Positions 1-5,644 of a DNA stretch of 7,200 bases are shown piece by piece. Location of the stretch: assembly GCA_002068205.1 (NCBI GenBank), contig MVZB01000173.1:1-7200 (forward strand), given 5' to 3'. The stretch comes from a candidate division BRC1 bacterium ADurb.BinA292 (GTDB lineage: Bacteria; Sumerlaeota; Sumerlaeia; MVZB01). The notes beneath the pieces were generated by a model, which was not told where the DNA came from, did no database searches, and worked only from the letters and a program-made list of their open reading frames with translations. Position numbers and translations under genes: made by a program. The stretch's first letter is position 1; every line of letters begins with the position of its first letter.

Positions 1-2
1 CC

Positions 3-1100
3 CGGAGCGCGCCCGCGCGCGCCGAGCAGATCACGACGATGCCATCCGCCTCCGCCAGTCAGATCGTGCTGATGGTGCGTGACCCGGAGACGCTCTACAT
101 TCACTGGACCCTGGAGAGTGAAGACCTGCAGCGGCACGGGCTGGACCGGCGGGTCGGGCGACCGCTGCTGATGCTGCGCCTTGCCGCGGCCGACGGGCCC
201 ATCACCGGCGGGTTCGTGCAGGAATGGGTGGTTGGCATCGAAACGCGGGACCATACGCTGCGCATCCCGCGCGGTGAACGCCACTGGAGCGTCGAGCTGG
301 GTTATGTCGACCGTGACGGCCGGTTCACGACCATTGCGCGCTCCAACCGGGTGATCAGCCCGCACGGCCAACCGGCTGAGCCGCCCCACGAAACACGGGT
401 GACGCGCCGGGCCGTCCCGGATTGGGTTACGGGTCAGCCGCGGTCGCCCGCGCCGGCGCCGCGACATGCCGAAGTTCGGTTCGCCGCCGAAGACTCGCGG
501 CCCAAAGCCCGGCCTCCAGAAGGATTGCCCGAGTGGCTGGCCGAAATCCCCCGGCCACAACCGACCGGGCCTGACCCGTCCACGCCGACGCCGGCGACCA
601 CGACAACCGCGGATCATACCGCCCATCGGCCGGGAGCGCACCCGGCAAGCCAAAGGGTCCAGGGGGCGCAGGCGAAGGACGTCGCCCCGGCGCCGGCGGA
701 TGCCCTCGGCGCTCCCCTGCCCCAGGTCGCAGCTTCCCAGCCGGGGCTGGGTTTAGCGGCCCCGGCCGGTCCGTCCGGAGCGCCGCGCGCCGAAGCCCCT
801 GCTCTCGATCACGTCGCGCAGGCCTCGGGCGCGGGATTCCACGGCGCCGGGCAATCCGCCGCGCTGCCGGTTGATGCTTTCCGGTTAAGCGTCGATGCCG
901 ATCTGACGGTTTATGGGGCCACCGAACCCGATGCCCGACTGACCGTGCAGGGACGGCCGATCACGTTGCGGCCGGATGGGACGTTTACCCTGCGCTTCAG
1001 CCTGCCGGAGGGAGAGCAGGTGATCGATGTCGTCGCGACCAGCACCGAGGGCCGCCACTCGCGCACCGTGACGCTGATCATTCGCCGCGCCACCCTTTAA
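3..1100 (+). CDS. DUF4912 domain protein with C-terminal Ig-like domain (5' end cut by window edge)
   Basis: I recognise a DUF4912 protein; its biochemical role is unknown. Numbering from the ATG at 39, the DUF4912 domain spans about residues 8-108 and opens with the family signature IVLMVRDPETLYIHW. A low-complexity Pro/Ala-rich linker follows (about 110-275), then a beta-rich Ig-like module (about 278-353) with VYGATEPDARLTVQGRP and RPDGTF, which commonly ends DUF4912 proteins. The frame is open from base 3 to the ATG at 39, that ATG has no convincing ribosome binding site, and the preceding residues ITTMPS align with the ITxLPE-type lead-in usual before the domain, so I think the true start lies left of the window. 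In other genomes DUF4912 genes often sit near GH57/DUF1957 glucan-branching enzymes, suggesting a link to polysaccharide metabolism, but no such gene is visible here. Domain call firm; start unresolved. Confidence 0.85.
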   Translation, partial: RSAPARAEQITTMPSASASQIVLMVRDPETLYIHWTLESEDLQRHGLDRRVGRPLLMLRLAAADGPITGGFVQEWVVGIETRDHTLRIPRGERHWSVELGYVDRDGRFTTIARSNRVISPHGQPAEPPHETRVTRRAVPDWVTGQPRSPAPAPRHAEVRFAAEDSRPKARPPEGLPEWLAEIPRPQPTGPDPSTPTPATTTTADHTAHRPGAHPASQRVQGAQAKDVAPAPADALGAPLPQVAASQPGLGLAAPAGPSGAPRAEAPALDHVAQASGAGFHGAGQSAALPVDAFRLSVDADLTVYGATEPDARLTVQGRPITLRPDGTFTLRFSLPEGEQVIDVVATSTEGRHSRTVTLIIRRATL

Positions 1101-1170
1101 GTGACCGACCCCGTTCCGTCCTGATGTTCCCCGCCGCCCATGCGATGTGACCGGAGAGCGTCAAACCAAA

Positions 1171-1198
1171 TTGCAAATAGATCTTATTATCTTATACT
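1171..1198 (+). promoter_or_regulatory. Predicted sigma70-type promoter of the UroD-like gene
   Basis: TTGCAA (1171-1176, 4 of 6 matches to the -35 consensus) is separated by 16 bases from TATACT (1193-1198, 5 of 6 matches to the -10 consensus). It lies in an AT-rich patch that stands out from the GC-rich surroundings, about 70 bases upstream of the ATG at 1271. It is the best promoter-like site in the window; identified by eye only. Confidence 0.6.
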
Positions 1199-1216
1199 TG
1201 CCTCAGCCTCGGTGAA

Positions 1217-1233
1217 CAGGGCCGTCGGCCTTG
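1217..1233 (+). other. Leader hairpin between promoter and start codon of the UroD-like gene
   Basis: A 7-base-pair stem (1217-1223 with 1227-1233, one G-T pair) closes a GTC triloop within the predicted 5' untranslated region. The following bases are pyrimidine-rich but do not form a clean T tract, so it is not a textbook terminator. The leader is too short for a cobalamin riboswitch. It could be an attenuator or an mRNA-stabilising stem, or chance in GC-rich DNA. Confidence 0.35.
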
Positions 1234-1257
1234 CTGTCTTGACCTGACTTTCTCTCC

Positions 1258-1264
1258 AAAGGAG
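1258..1264 (+). promoter_or_regulatory. Ribosome binding site of the UroD-like gene
   Basis: AAAGGAG lies 6 bases upstream of the ATG at 1271, a strong Shine-Dalgarno match at good spacing. It fixes the start of the UroD-like gene. Confidence 0.85.
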
Positions 1265-1270
1265 TTCGCC

Positions 1271-2515
1271 ATGAACTCACGCGAGCGCGTTCTTGCCGCC
1301 ATCCGTCACGAGGAACCCGACAGGGTTCCAATCGATTTCGGCGCCATGCGGTCCACCGGCATCACCGCGCTGGCGCACGGTCGGCTCAAGCGCCACCTGG
1401 GCCTGACGGGGCCGGTTCAGGTCTACGATCTGGTGCAGCAACTGGCGCAGCCCGAGGAGGAAATCCTGGACCGCTTCGGCATCGACGCGGTCGATCTGGG
1501 GCGTGCCTTTCTCACTGATCCGGCCGACTGGCGCCCGTGGACGCTTCCCGATGGCGCCCCCTGCCTCGTGCCGGCCTACTTCAACCCCGAACGGCAGGAG
1601 AACGGCGACTGGGTCGCGCGCAGTGCCGACGGCGATATCGTCGCGCGGATGTATCACGGCGCCTTCTACTTCAATCAGGAGATCCATCCGCTTGAGGACG
1701 TGCCGCCGGATAAATGGGCCGACAGCCTGCCGGCGGCGATGGCCAAAGTCTCCTGGGGGGCGCTCCCCTCGCCCCCGTATCACATCCCGCTGGGCGACGC
1801 GGGGCTGGCGCGGATCGCCGAAACGGCGAAAGCCTTCCATAATCAGACCGACCGGGCGATCATGGTCGCCTTCGGCGGCAACCTGCTGGAGTGGGGCCAG
1901 TTCCTGCGCGGTTTCGGCAACCTGCTGTTTGACTTGATGGCCGAACCGGCGGCCCTGGAGCGCCTGCTGGATCGGCTGGTGGAACTCCATCTGGAGAACC
2001 TGCGCAAGATCCTGGACGCCTTCGGCGACGCGGTCGATCTGATCCAGTTCGGCGACGACCTGGGGACTGGCGCCGCGTTGCAGATGAGTCCGGAGATGTA
2101 TCGGCGCTTCTTCAAGCCTCGCCAGAAGAAGTTGTTCGGTTACGTGCGCGAACGCGGCGGGCCGCATGTCTTCCTGCATAGCTGCGGTTCGATTCGGGAA
2201 ATCATTGGGGACCTGATTGATGCCGGCGTGGAAGTGCTCAATCCCGTGCAGACTTCGGCCCACGGCATGGATCCGGCGGAACTGAAGCGCGAGTTCGGCC
2301 GCGACGTGACGTTCTGGGGCGGCGGCTGCGACACCGCACACGTCCTGCCGCGCGGCACGGTTCAGGATGTCCGGCGCTGCGTGCTGGAGCGGCTGGAGAT
2401 CTTCAGTAAGGGGGGCGGCTATGTCTTCAACCAGGTGCACAACGTGACGCCCGAAGTACCGCCGGAAAACGTGGTGGCGATGTTCGAAGCCGTCCGTGAG
2501 TTCAACGGCGCCTAG
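1271..2515 (+). CDS. Uroporphyrinogen decarboxylase (URO-D) family protein, MtaA/CmuA-like methyltransferase type
   Basis: This 414-residue protein has the URO-D TIM-barrel pattern: the N-terminal MNSRERVLAAIRHEEPDRVP typical of methyltransferase-type members, a GDDLG motif at 261-265, LHSCGS around His303/Cys305, GGGCD with Cys353, and a C-terminal HNVTPEVPPEN segment (390-400). In MtaA/CmuA relatives the H-x-C pair plus a later Cys bind zinc that activates a thiol for methyl transfer from a corrinoid. Here His390 seems to occupy the third-ligand position. The RQAGR motif of true HemE is absent, so haem synthesis is unlikely. The expected role is cytoplasmic methyl transfer or demethylation with an unknown substrate. 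No corrinoid protein or activator gene is adjacent. It appears monocistronic, with its own promoter and a strong ribosome binding site, and meets the leftward genes tail to tail. Family call firm; substrate unknown. Confidence 0.92.
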   Translation: MNSRERVLAAIRHEEPDRVPIDFGAMRSTGITALAHGRLKRHLGLTGPVQVYDLVQQLAQPEEEILDRFGIDAVDLGRAFLTDPADWRPWTLPDGAPCLVPAYFNPERQENGDWVARSADGDIVARMYHGAFYFNQEIHPLEDVPPDKWADSLPAAMAKVSWGALPSPPYHIPLGDAGLARIAETAKAFHNQTDRAIMVAFGGNLLEWGQFLRGFGNLLFDLMAEPAALERLLDRLVELHLENLRKILDAFGDAVDLIQFGDDLGTGAALQMSPEMYRRFFKPRQKKLFGYVRERGGPHVFLHSCGSIREIIGDLIDAGVEVLNPVQTSAHGMDPAELKREFGRDVTFWGGGCDTAHVLPRGTVQDVRRCVLERLEIFSKGGGYVFNQVHNVTPEVPPENVVAMFEAVREFNGA

Positions 2516-2529
2516 CCGCGCACCGCGGC
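2515..2529. terminator. Possible bidirectional hairpin between convergent genes
   Basis: GCCGCG (2515-2520) pairs perfectly with CGCGGC (2524-2529) around a CAC loop, in the 23-base gap between two genes that converge. Its position suits a shared terminator. There is no T tract on either side, so intrinsic termination is doubtful and the call rests mainly on location. Confidence 0.35.
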
Positions 2530-2538
2530 CCCAACCGA

Positions 2539-2829
2539 TCAGTGCCGGATTGCCTGAATCAGTTCCCCCTTGCTCATGCGGCTGCGTCCGCGGATCTTGC
2601 GGTCGCGGGCAATGTTATACAGTTCATCCCTGGACCGCTCATCGAGCGAACGGCGCGGATTGCCGGTTCCCTGAGTCGTCTTGTTCGGCGTGCGGCCTTC
2701 TTCGCGACGCTGTTTGTTCACGGTGCGGGCGGCGATCTCCCTGGCGCGCTTCCCCTTGATGCCCCGCTCCCGATTGCTCTCCTTGATGTGTTCATACATC
2801 CGTTCGTCCTTGTTGCTCCACGATGGCAT
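2539..2829 (-). CDS. Small basic Rho_N/'plasmid stabilization'-type protein
   Basis: This is a 96-residue, highly charged protein. The N-terminal half (WSNKDERMYEHIKES, then EIAARTVNKQRREEGRTPNK at 31-50) matches a conserved bacterial family usually annotated as plasmid stabilization protein or Rho termination factor N-terminal domain protein. The C-terminal part (61-96, with DELYNIARDRKIRGRSRMSKGELIQAI) resembles the Rho_N/SAP-like helix-extension-helix fold that binds nucleic acid. The start at 2829 is set by an AGGAGG site 8 bases upstream; in-frame starts further upstream at 2859 and 2913 lack this support and encode unconserved residues. Despite the family name there is no toxin gene or plasmid context here. 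A nucleic-acid-binding or stress role is inferred. It is last in the leftward gene series and separated from the thioesterase gene by 223 bases, so it is probably its own unit. Confidence 0.85.
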   Translation of the reverse strand: MPSWSNKDERMYEHIKESNRERGIKGKRAREIAARTVNKQRREEGRTPNKTTQGTGNPRRSLDERSRDELYNIARDRKIRGRSRMSKGELIQAIRH

Positions 2830-2837
2830 GGTCCTGG

Positions 2838-2844
2838 CCTCCTT
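2838..2844 (-). promoter_or_regulatory. Ribosome binding site that fixes the start of the Rho_N-type gene
   Basis: Read on the minus strand, AAGGAGG precedes the ATG at 2829 by 8 bases. It is the best Shine-Dalgarno match on this strand and rules out the longer reading frames that begin at 2859 or 2913. Confidence 0.8.
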
Positions 2845-2877
2845 GCGAAGATAGGACATGGCTGAACACGAACCGTG

Positions 2878-2913
2878 CCGGGCAACGGCCCGGGGGCGTG
2901 GGGACGTCCCCAC
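2878..2913. repeat. Two adjacent inverted repeats in the intergenic gap
   Basis: CCGGGC (2878-2883) and GCCCGG (2888-2893) form a 6-base-pair stem with a 4-base loop. Four bases on, GTGGGGACGTCCCCAC (2898-2913) is a perfect 16-base palindrome. They lie in the 223-base gap upstream of the Rho_N-type gene and downstream of the thioesterase gene. They could be a transcription terminator, an operator for a dimeric regulator, or a dispersed palindromic repeat. No T tract follows on the minus strand. The rest of the gap (2830-3052) shows no gene and no convincing promoter. Confidence 0.5.
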
Positions 2914-3052
2914 ATCGGCGGGCGGGAAAGCACCGAAATTCGCCGCCGAAGATTGCCGCGGACGACGAGATGCTCGTGAGCCGGAGCTTCAGAACGAGGG
3001 AAGATAAATTGGGGCGGACCTATGGGGAATCACGAGGACGAGGGACGGATTC

Positions 3053-3526
3053 TTAAGCGGGAGACGAATCGCCGGAATCTTCGCTTTGGGCGGCGAACGG
3101 TTTGAGACGCTCGAGCCACGTCCCCTCCAGACGCCGCGGGCGGCCGTCGGCCCCGACCAGAACATGGCGCGTCCGGCCGCGGCAGAGCGCGCGATCGTCT
3201 CCCTCGCGGCACAGTTCGTAGCGGAAATCGAAGCGCACCTTGCCCAGGTGCTCCAGCCAGGTGTGGATCAATAAAAGGTCGTCGTATCGCGCTGGCGACA
3301 GGTAGTCGGCGCTCACATGCACGACCGGCAGATAGTAGCCGTCGCGCTCCAAAGCGCGGTATTCGAAACCGGCGTCGCGCAGCATCTCCGTCCGGCCGAT
3401 CTCAAACAGCTCCAGATAGTGCCCGTAATACACCACCCCCATCTGATCGGTCATCCGATACGTGACGCGGTAACGACTGATATGAGGCGCCGGCCGGGAA
3501 CCGGCAGACGAGTCAGCCTCGGACAT
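3053..3526 (-). CDS. Acyl-CoA thioesterase, YbgC/4-hydroxybenzoyl-CoA thioesterase type (hotdog fold)
   Basis: A 157-residue hotdog-fold protein expected to hydrolyse acyl-CoA thioesters in the cytoplasm. The signature is at residues 21-50: VTYRMTDQMGVVYYGHYLEL followed by FEIGRTEMLR. Asp27 matches the catalytic Asp of 4-hydroxybenzoyl-CoA thioesterase; the residue two before it, usually acidic, is Met25 here. The remaining single hotdog domain runs to about residue 141, followed by a short acidic tail. The ATG at 3526 is chosen because GGAG lies about 8 bases upstream and the N-terminal length fits the family; a start at 3631 would add 35 unconserved residues. YbgC often sits beside tol-pal genes for envelope function, but none are here, so the substrate (short-chain, aromatic or other acyl-CoA) cannot be inferred from context. 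Confidence 0.9.
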   Translation of the reverse strand: MSEADSSAGSRPAPHISRYRVTYRMTDQMGVVYYGHYLELFEIGRTEMLRDAGFEYRALERDGYYLPVVHVSADYLSPARYDDLLLIHTWLEHLGKVRFDFRYELCREGDDRALCRGRTRHVLVGADGRPRRLEGTWLERLKPFAAQSEDSGDSSPA

Positions 3527-3687
3527 GGAGAGGGCTCCGAGAGGGCGGGATTGCGTCGGATTGTGGCGAAAGACGGAAGCGGCGGGCGGCCGGCGACGTT
3601 CAGGAAAGGGTGTCGACCAGCCGCCCGGCAAGATGCCTGCCGTGATGGATGCTGCGCGGCCGAACGGGCGGCCTGCCCGCCATGCAC

Positions 3688-3774
3688 TCAGCGCTTATGC
3701 CGCATCCTCTTGCGCAGCTTGCGGTACTTGTGTTTGCGAATCTTTTTGCGGCGTTTCTTGACAACGCTACCCAT
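3688..3774 (-). CDS. bS22-like / AURKAIP1-COX24 domain mini-protein
   Basis: A 28-residue, extremely basic peptide beginning MGSVVKKRRKKIRKHKYRKL and ending in RMRHKR. The opening MGSVVKKRRK and the later HKYRKL match the AURKAIP1/COX24 domain proteins of Bacteroidetes and others and the actinobacterial small-subunit protein bS22 (about 33 residues, beginning MGSVIKKRRKRM). The expected role is a structural peptide of the small ribosomal subunit, binding rRNA through its Lys/Arg side chains. GAGG lies about 5 bases before the ATG. The gene sits between dnaB and the thioesterase gene on the same strand, close to rplI, so it extends a translation-linked neighbourhood. It is slightly shorter at the C terminus than its relatives. 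The 161 bases between its stop and the thioesterase start hold only weak GC hairpins (for example 3667-3681). Confidence 0.85.
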   Translation of the reverse strand: MGSVVKKRRKKIRKHKYRKLRKRMRHKR

Positions 3775-3870
3775 GCGTGCCTCGCTGATCTCAGGATTGG
3801 GCGGGCGGCCCGGCAAGGAGGACCGGCGATCCCATCTGCGCCGGCTTCATCGGACAGGCGCAAAGTTGGT

Positions 3871-3899
3871 ATGCTACGGTTCGCGCCGGAAAAGATCAA
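3871..3899 (-). promoter_or_regulatory. Possible promoter of the bS22-like gene
   Basis: On the minus strand TTGATC (3899-3894) and TAGCAT (3876-3871) are 17 bases apart, each with 4 of 6 consensus matches, about 100 bases upstream of the ATG at 3774. It lies in the 216-base gap after dnaB, which otherwise shows no gene. The match is modest and could be chance. Confidence 0.35.
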
Positions 3900-3923
3900 G
3901 CGGCAAACCGCGTCTGGCGTGGC

Positions 3924-3942
3924 CGATTCCGCCGGCGAATCG
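3924..3942 (-). terminator. Possible hairpin terminator after dnaB
   Basis: CGATTC and GAATCG form a perfect 6-base-pair stem around a 7-base GC-rich loop, about 50 bases beyond the dnaB stop in the direction of transcription and before the possible promoter of the next gene. No T tract follows on the minus strand, so an intrinsic terminator is uncertain. Confidence 0.3.
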
Positions 3943-3990
3943 TTCTGAAAAGCTTCCCGTCCTTCGTCTGGCGCTCGGGGGTTCCGACAA

Positions 3991-5436
3991 TCAATCGCTG
4001 TCCAGCGCCAGATCGACGAACTCGGTGAATTCCCCGCGAAACAGCAGCTGGGTGTCGCCGATCGGGCCGTTGCGTTGCTTCCCGATGCGCAGCGTCGCCA
4101 GTTCGGGCTCGTGCGAGCCGTCCTCGTCGGTCGCCATGTTGCGTTCGCGATGGATAAACAGGACGATGTCGGCATCCTGTTCGATCGCGCCCGATTCGCG
4201 CAGGTCGCTCAGTCGCGGCAGCTTGTCCTTGACGCCGCGCCCCTGGCGCTGCTCGCTCTGGCGGCTGAGCTGGCTGAGCGCGATCACCGGGATGTTCAGT
4301 TCCCGCGCGATCTGCTTGAGCGACCGCGAAATCTCGCTGACCTCCTGCTGGCGGTTGTCGTAGCGCGCCCCGCCGCCGGTCATCAGTTGCAGGTAGTCGA
4401 CGATGATCAGCGCCAGCTCCGGACAGCGCGACTTGAGCCGGCGCGCCTTGGCGCGCAGCTCCATCGCACTCAGGCTCGAGGCGTCGTCGATGTAAAGCGG
4501 CGCCTTTTCGATCCGCTCGGCCGCTTCGTGGATCGCGTCCAGTTCATCGCGCCGCAGGCCGAAGTTCCCGCGCACGCGTCCCATCGAAACGCGCGCCTCG
4601 GTGCACATCAGGCGCGTGATCAGCTCGCTGGCCGACATCTCCAGGGAGAAGATCCCCACCGTCTGGCCGCGCCGGAAGGCCACATGCGCCGCGATGTTCA
4701 ACGCTAGCGCCGTCTTGCCCATCGACGGCCGCGCCGCCAGGATGATCAATTGCGATGGCCGCAGCCCGGTCGTCATCCGGTCCAGCACGCGGAAGCCGGT
4801 CGGCAGCCCCGGCAGTTCCGCCACGCCTTTCTTGCGGTTTTCAATTTCGATCAACTGCTCGGCCAGCGGCTCGCCGATCTGGACGAAGTCGCGCTGCACC
4901 CGATCCAGTGCGATTTCGAAGATCCGCTTCTCGGCCTGCTCGATCACCTCGTCGGCGCGGGCGTCGGAGCTCGCGGCGACTTCCGAAATCAATTGCGTCG
5001 CCCGGATCAGCGAGCGCAGTTTCCACTTCTCCATGATGATCCGGGCATACTCGGGAACCTGGGTCAGCGAGAAGACGTCGTCCTCCAGGCTGGCCAGATA
5101 CGGCGCGCCGCCGACCAGTTCCAGGTCACCCTGGCGGTTCAATTCCTCGGCCAGCGTCGTCAGATCGATCCCCGTGCCGGCGTCATAGAGCCGGCAGATT
5201 GATCCGAACACGCGCTGATGCGCCTGGCTGAAAAAGAGCGGCTCGAGGTGGTTTTGCCCGCGGCGGCGCGCGGCGTTCCCCTGGCGCGCCATGCTGACCG
5301 CCTCGGGATGGAAGATCTCCAGGACCAGATCGATCTGGCGATTGTCCAGGATCAGACTGCCCAGCAGGGCGCGCTCAACCTGCAGGTTATGCGGGAGCGA
5401 GAGCGTGGGAGAGTCCTGCAGGAGGTCGTCCGACAT
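3991..5436 (-). CDS. dnaB: Replicative DNA helicase DnaB
   Basis: DnaB is the hexameric, ATP-driven 5'-3' helicase that unwinds DNA at the replication fork. The 481-residue protein has the N-terminal DnaB domain (about 14-120, LPHNLQVERALLGSLILDN) and the RecA-like C-terminal domain (about 205-478). Visible motifs are Walker A ARPSMGKT with Lys241, catalytic Glu266 in SLEMS, Walker B LIIVDYLQL with Asp347, sensor Gln389 in ALSQLSR, the DLRESGAIEQDADIV block (411-425), and the KQRNGP trans-acting residues Lys453 and Arg455. All key residues are present and no intein is seen. The N-terminal domain has about 20 extra basic, probably loop, residues (about 46-66) compared with E. coli DnaB. No clear Shine-Dalgarno precedes the ATG at 5436, but the conserved N terminus starts soon after it and no better upstream start is visible. 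It follows rplI, as in many bacteria. Confidence 0.97.
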   Translation of the reverse strand: MSDDLLQDSPTLSLPHNLQVERALLGSLILDNRQIDLVLEIFHPEAVSMARQGNAARRRGQNHLEPLFFSQAHQRVFGSICRLYDAGTGIDLTTLAEELNRQGDLELVGGAPYLASLEDDVFSLTQVPEYARIIMEKWKLRSLIRATQLISEVAASSDARADEVIEQAEKRIFEIALDRVQRDFVQIGEPLAEQLIEIENRKKGVAELPGLPTGFRVLDRMTTGLRPSQLIILAARPSMGKTALALNIAAHVAFRRGQTVGIFSLEMSASELITRLMCTEARVSMGRVRGNFGLRRDELDAIHEAAERIEKAPLYIDDASSLSAMELRAKARRLKSRCPELALIIVDYLQLMTGGGARYDNRQQEVSEISRSLKQIARELNIPVIALSQLSRQSEQRQGRGVKDKLPRLSDLRESGAIEQDADIVLFIHRERNMATDEDGSHEPELATLRIGKQRNGPIGDTQLLFRGEFTEFVDLALDSD

Positions 5437-5468
5437 GGCGACGGGGCCGACTTGGGTAAGGGGTAGTT

Positions 5469-5483
5469 CCGCCTCGAGGGCGG
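5469..5483 (-). other. GC hairpin in the dnaB leader
   Basis: CCGCC (5469-5473) pairs with GGCGG (5479-5483) around TCGAG, about 33 bases upstream of the dnaB ATG. It would form in the dnaB leader RNA if transcription starts in the AT-rich patch further upstream. No T tract is present; significance is uncertain. Confidence 0.25.
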
Positions 5484-5525
5484 GAGGAGGCCCCTAATAT
5501 CGCCCAGCGCCCAGCCCCTTGCAAG

Positions 5526-5567
5526 GATTTGTATTAACTTGATTTTATTTGACTTAGTCGCAAACAA
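5526..5567 (-). promoter_or_regulatory. AT-rich patch, probable dnaB promoter region
   Basis: About 40 bases of strongly AT-rich DNA sit in the 208-base gap between rplI and dnaB, in an otherwise GC-rich window. On the minus strand it holds TTGCGA-like and GTTAAT/TAATAC-like elements, but the best pairs are 19-21 bases apart, so I cannot fix one promoter. The location suggests an independent dnaB promoter; no gene is visible in the gap. Confidence 0.4.
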
Positions 5568-5644
5568 AGGCGCGGGCGCCCCCTCCCGGGAACGCCCGCT
5601 GCAGATGAAAATCCAGTCGATTCAGCCCTCGCCGCGCAGCTGGA

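Noticed and set aside
1101..1270. Cobalamin riboswitch upstream of the UroD-like gene
   Set aside because: The leader after the predicted promoter is only about 65 bases and has one simple hairpin, without the conserved B12-box type core.
1277..2440. Long minus-strand open frame (387 codons) opposite the UroD-like gene
   Set aside because: It is antisense to a gene with full family motifs, its translation is low in recognisable structure (Gln/Ala/Arg/His-rich), and it arises from GC-rich codon bias.
1271..2515. HemE (true uroporphyrinogen decarboxylase)
   Set aside because: The RQAGR substrate-binding motif is missing, while the HxC zinc motif of methyltransferase-type members is present.
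3527..3631. Longer thioesterase start at 3631
   Set aside because: The extra 35 residues are unconserved and Pro/Arg-rich, and the GGAG before 3526 supports the shorter form.
3317..4363. Plus-strand open frame of 348 codons across thioesterase, bS22-like and dnaB genes
   Set aside because: It runs antisense to three supported genes, and its Arg/Ser-rich translation matches no family I recognise.
4075..5202. Several plus-strand open frames opposite dnaB
   Set aside because: All are mirror frames of the dnaB coding sequence, which has every helicase motif in order; none has a sensible protein sequence or ribosome binding site.
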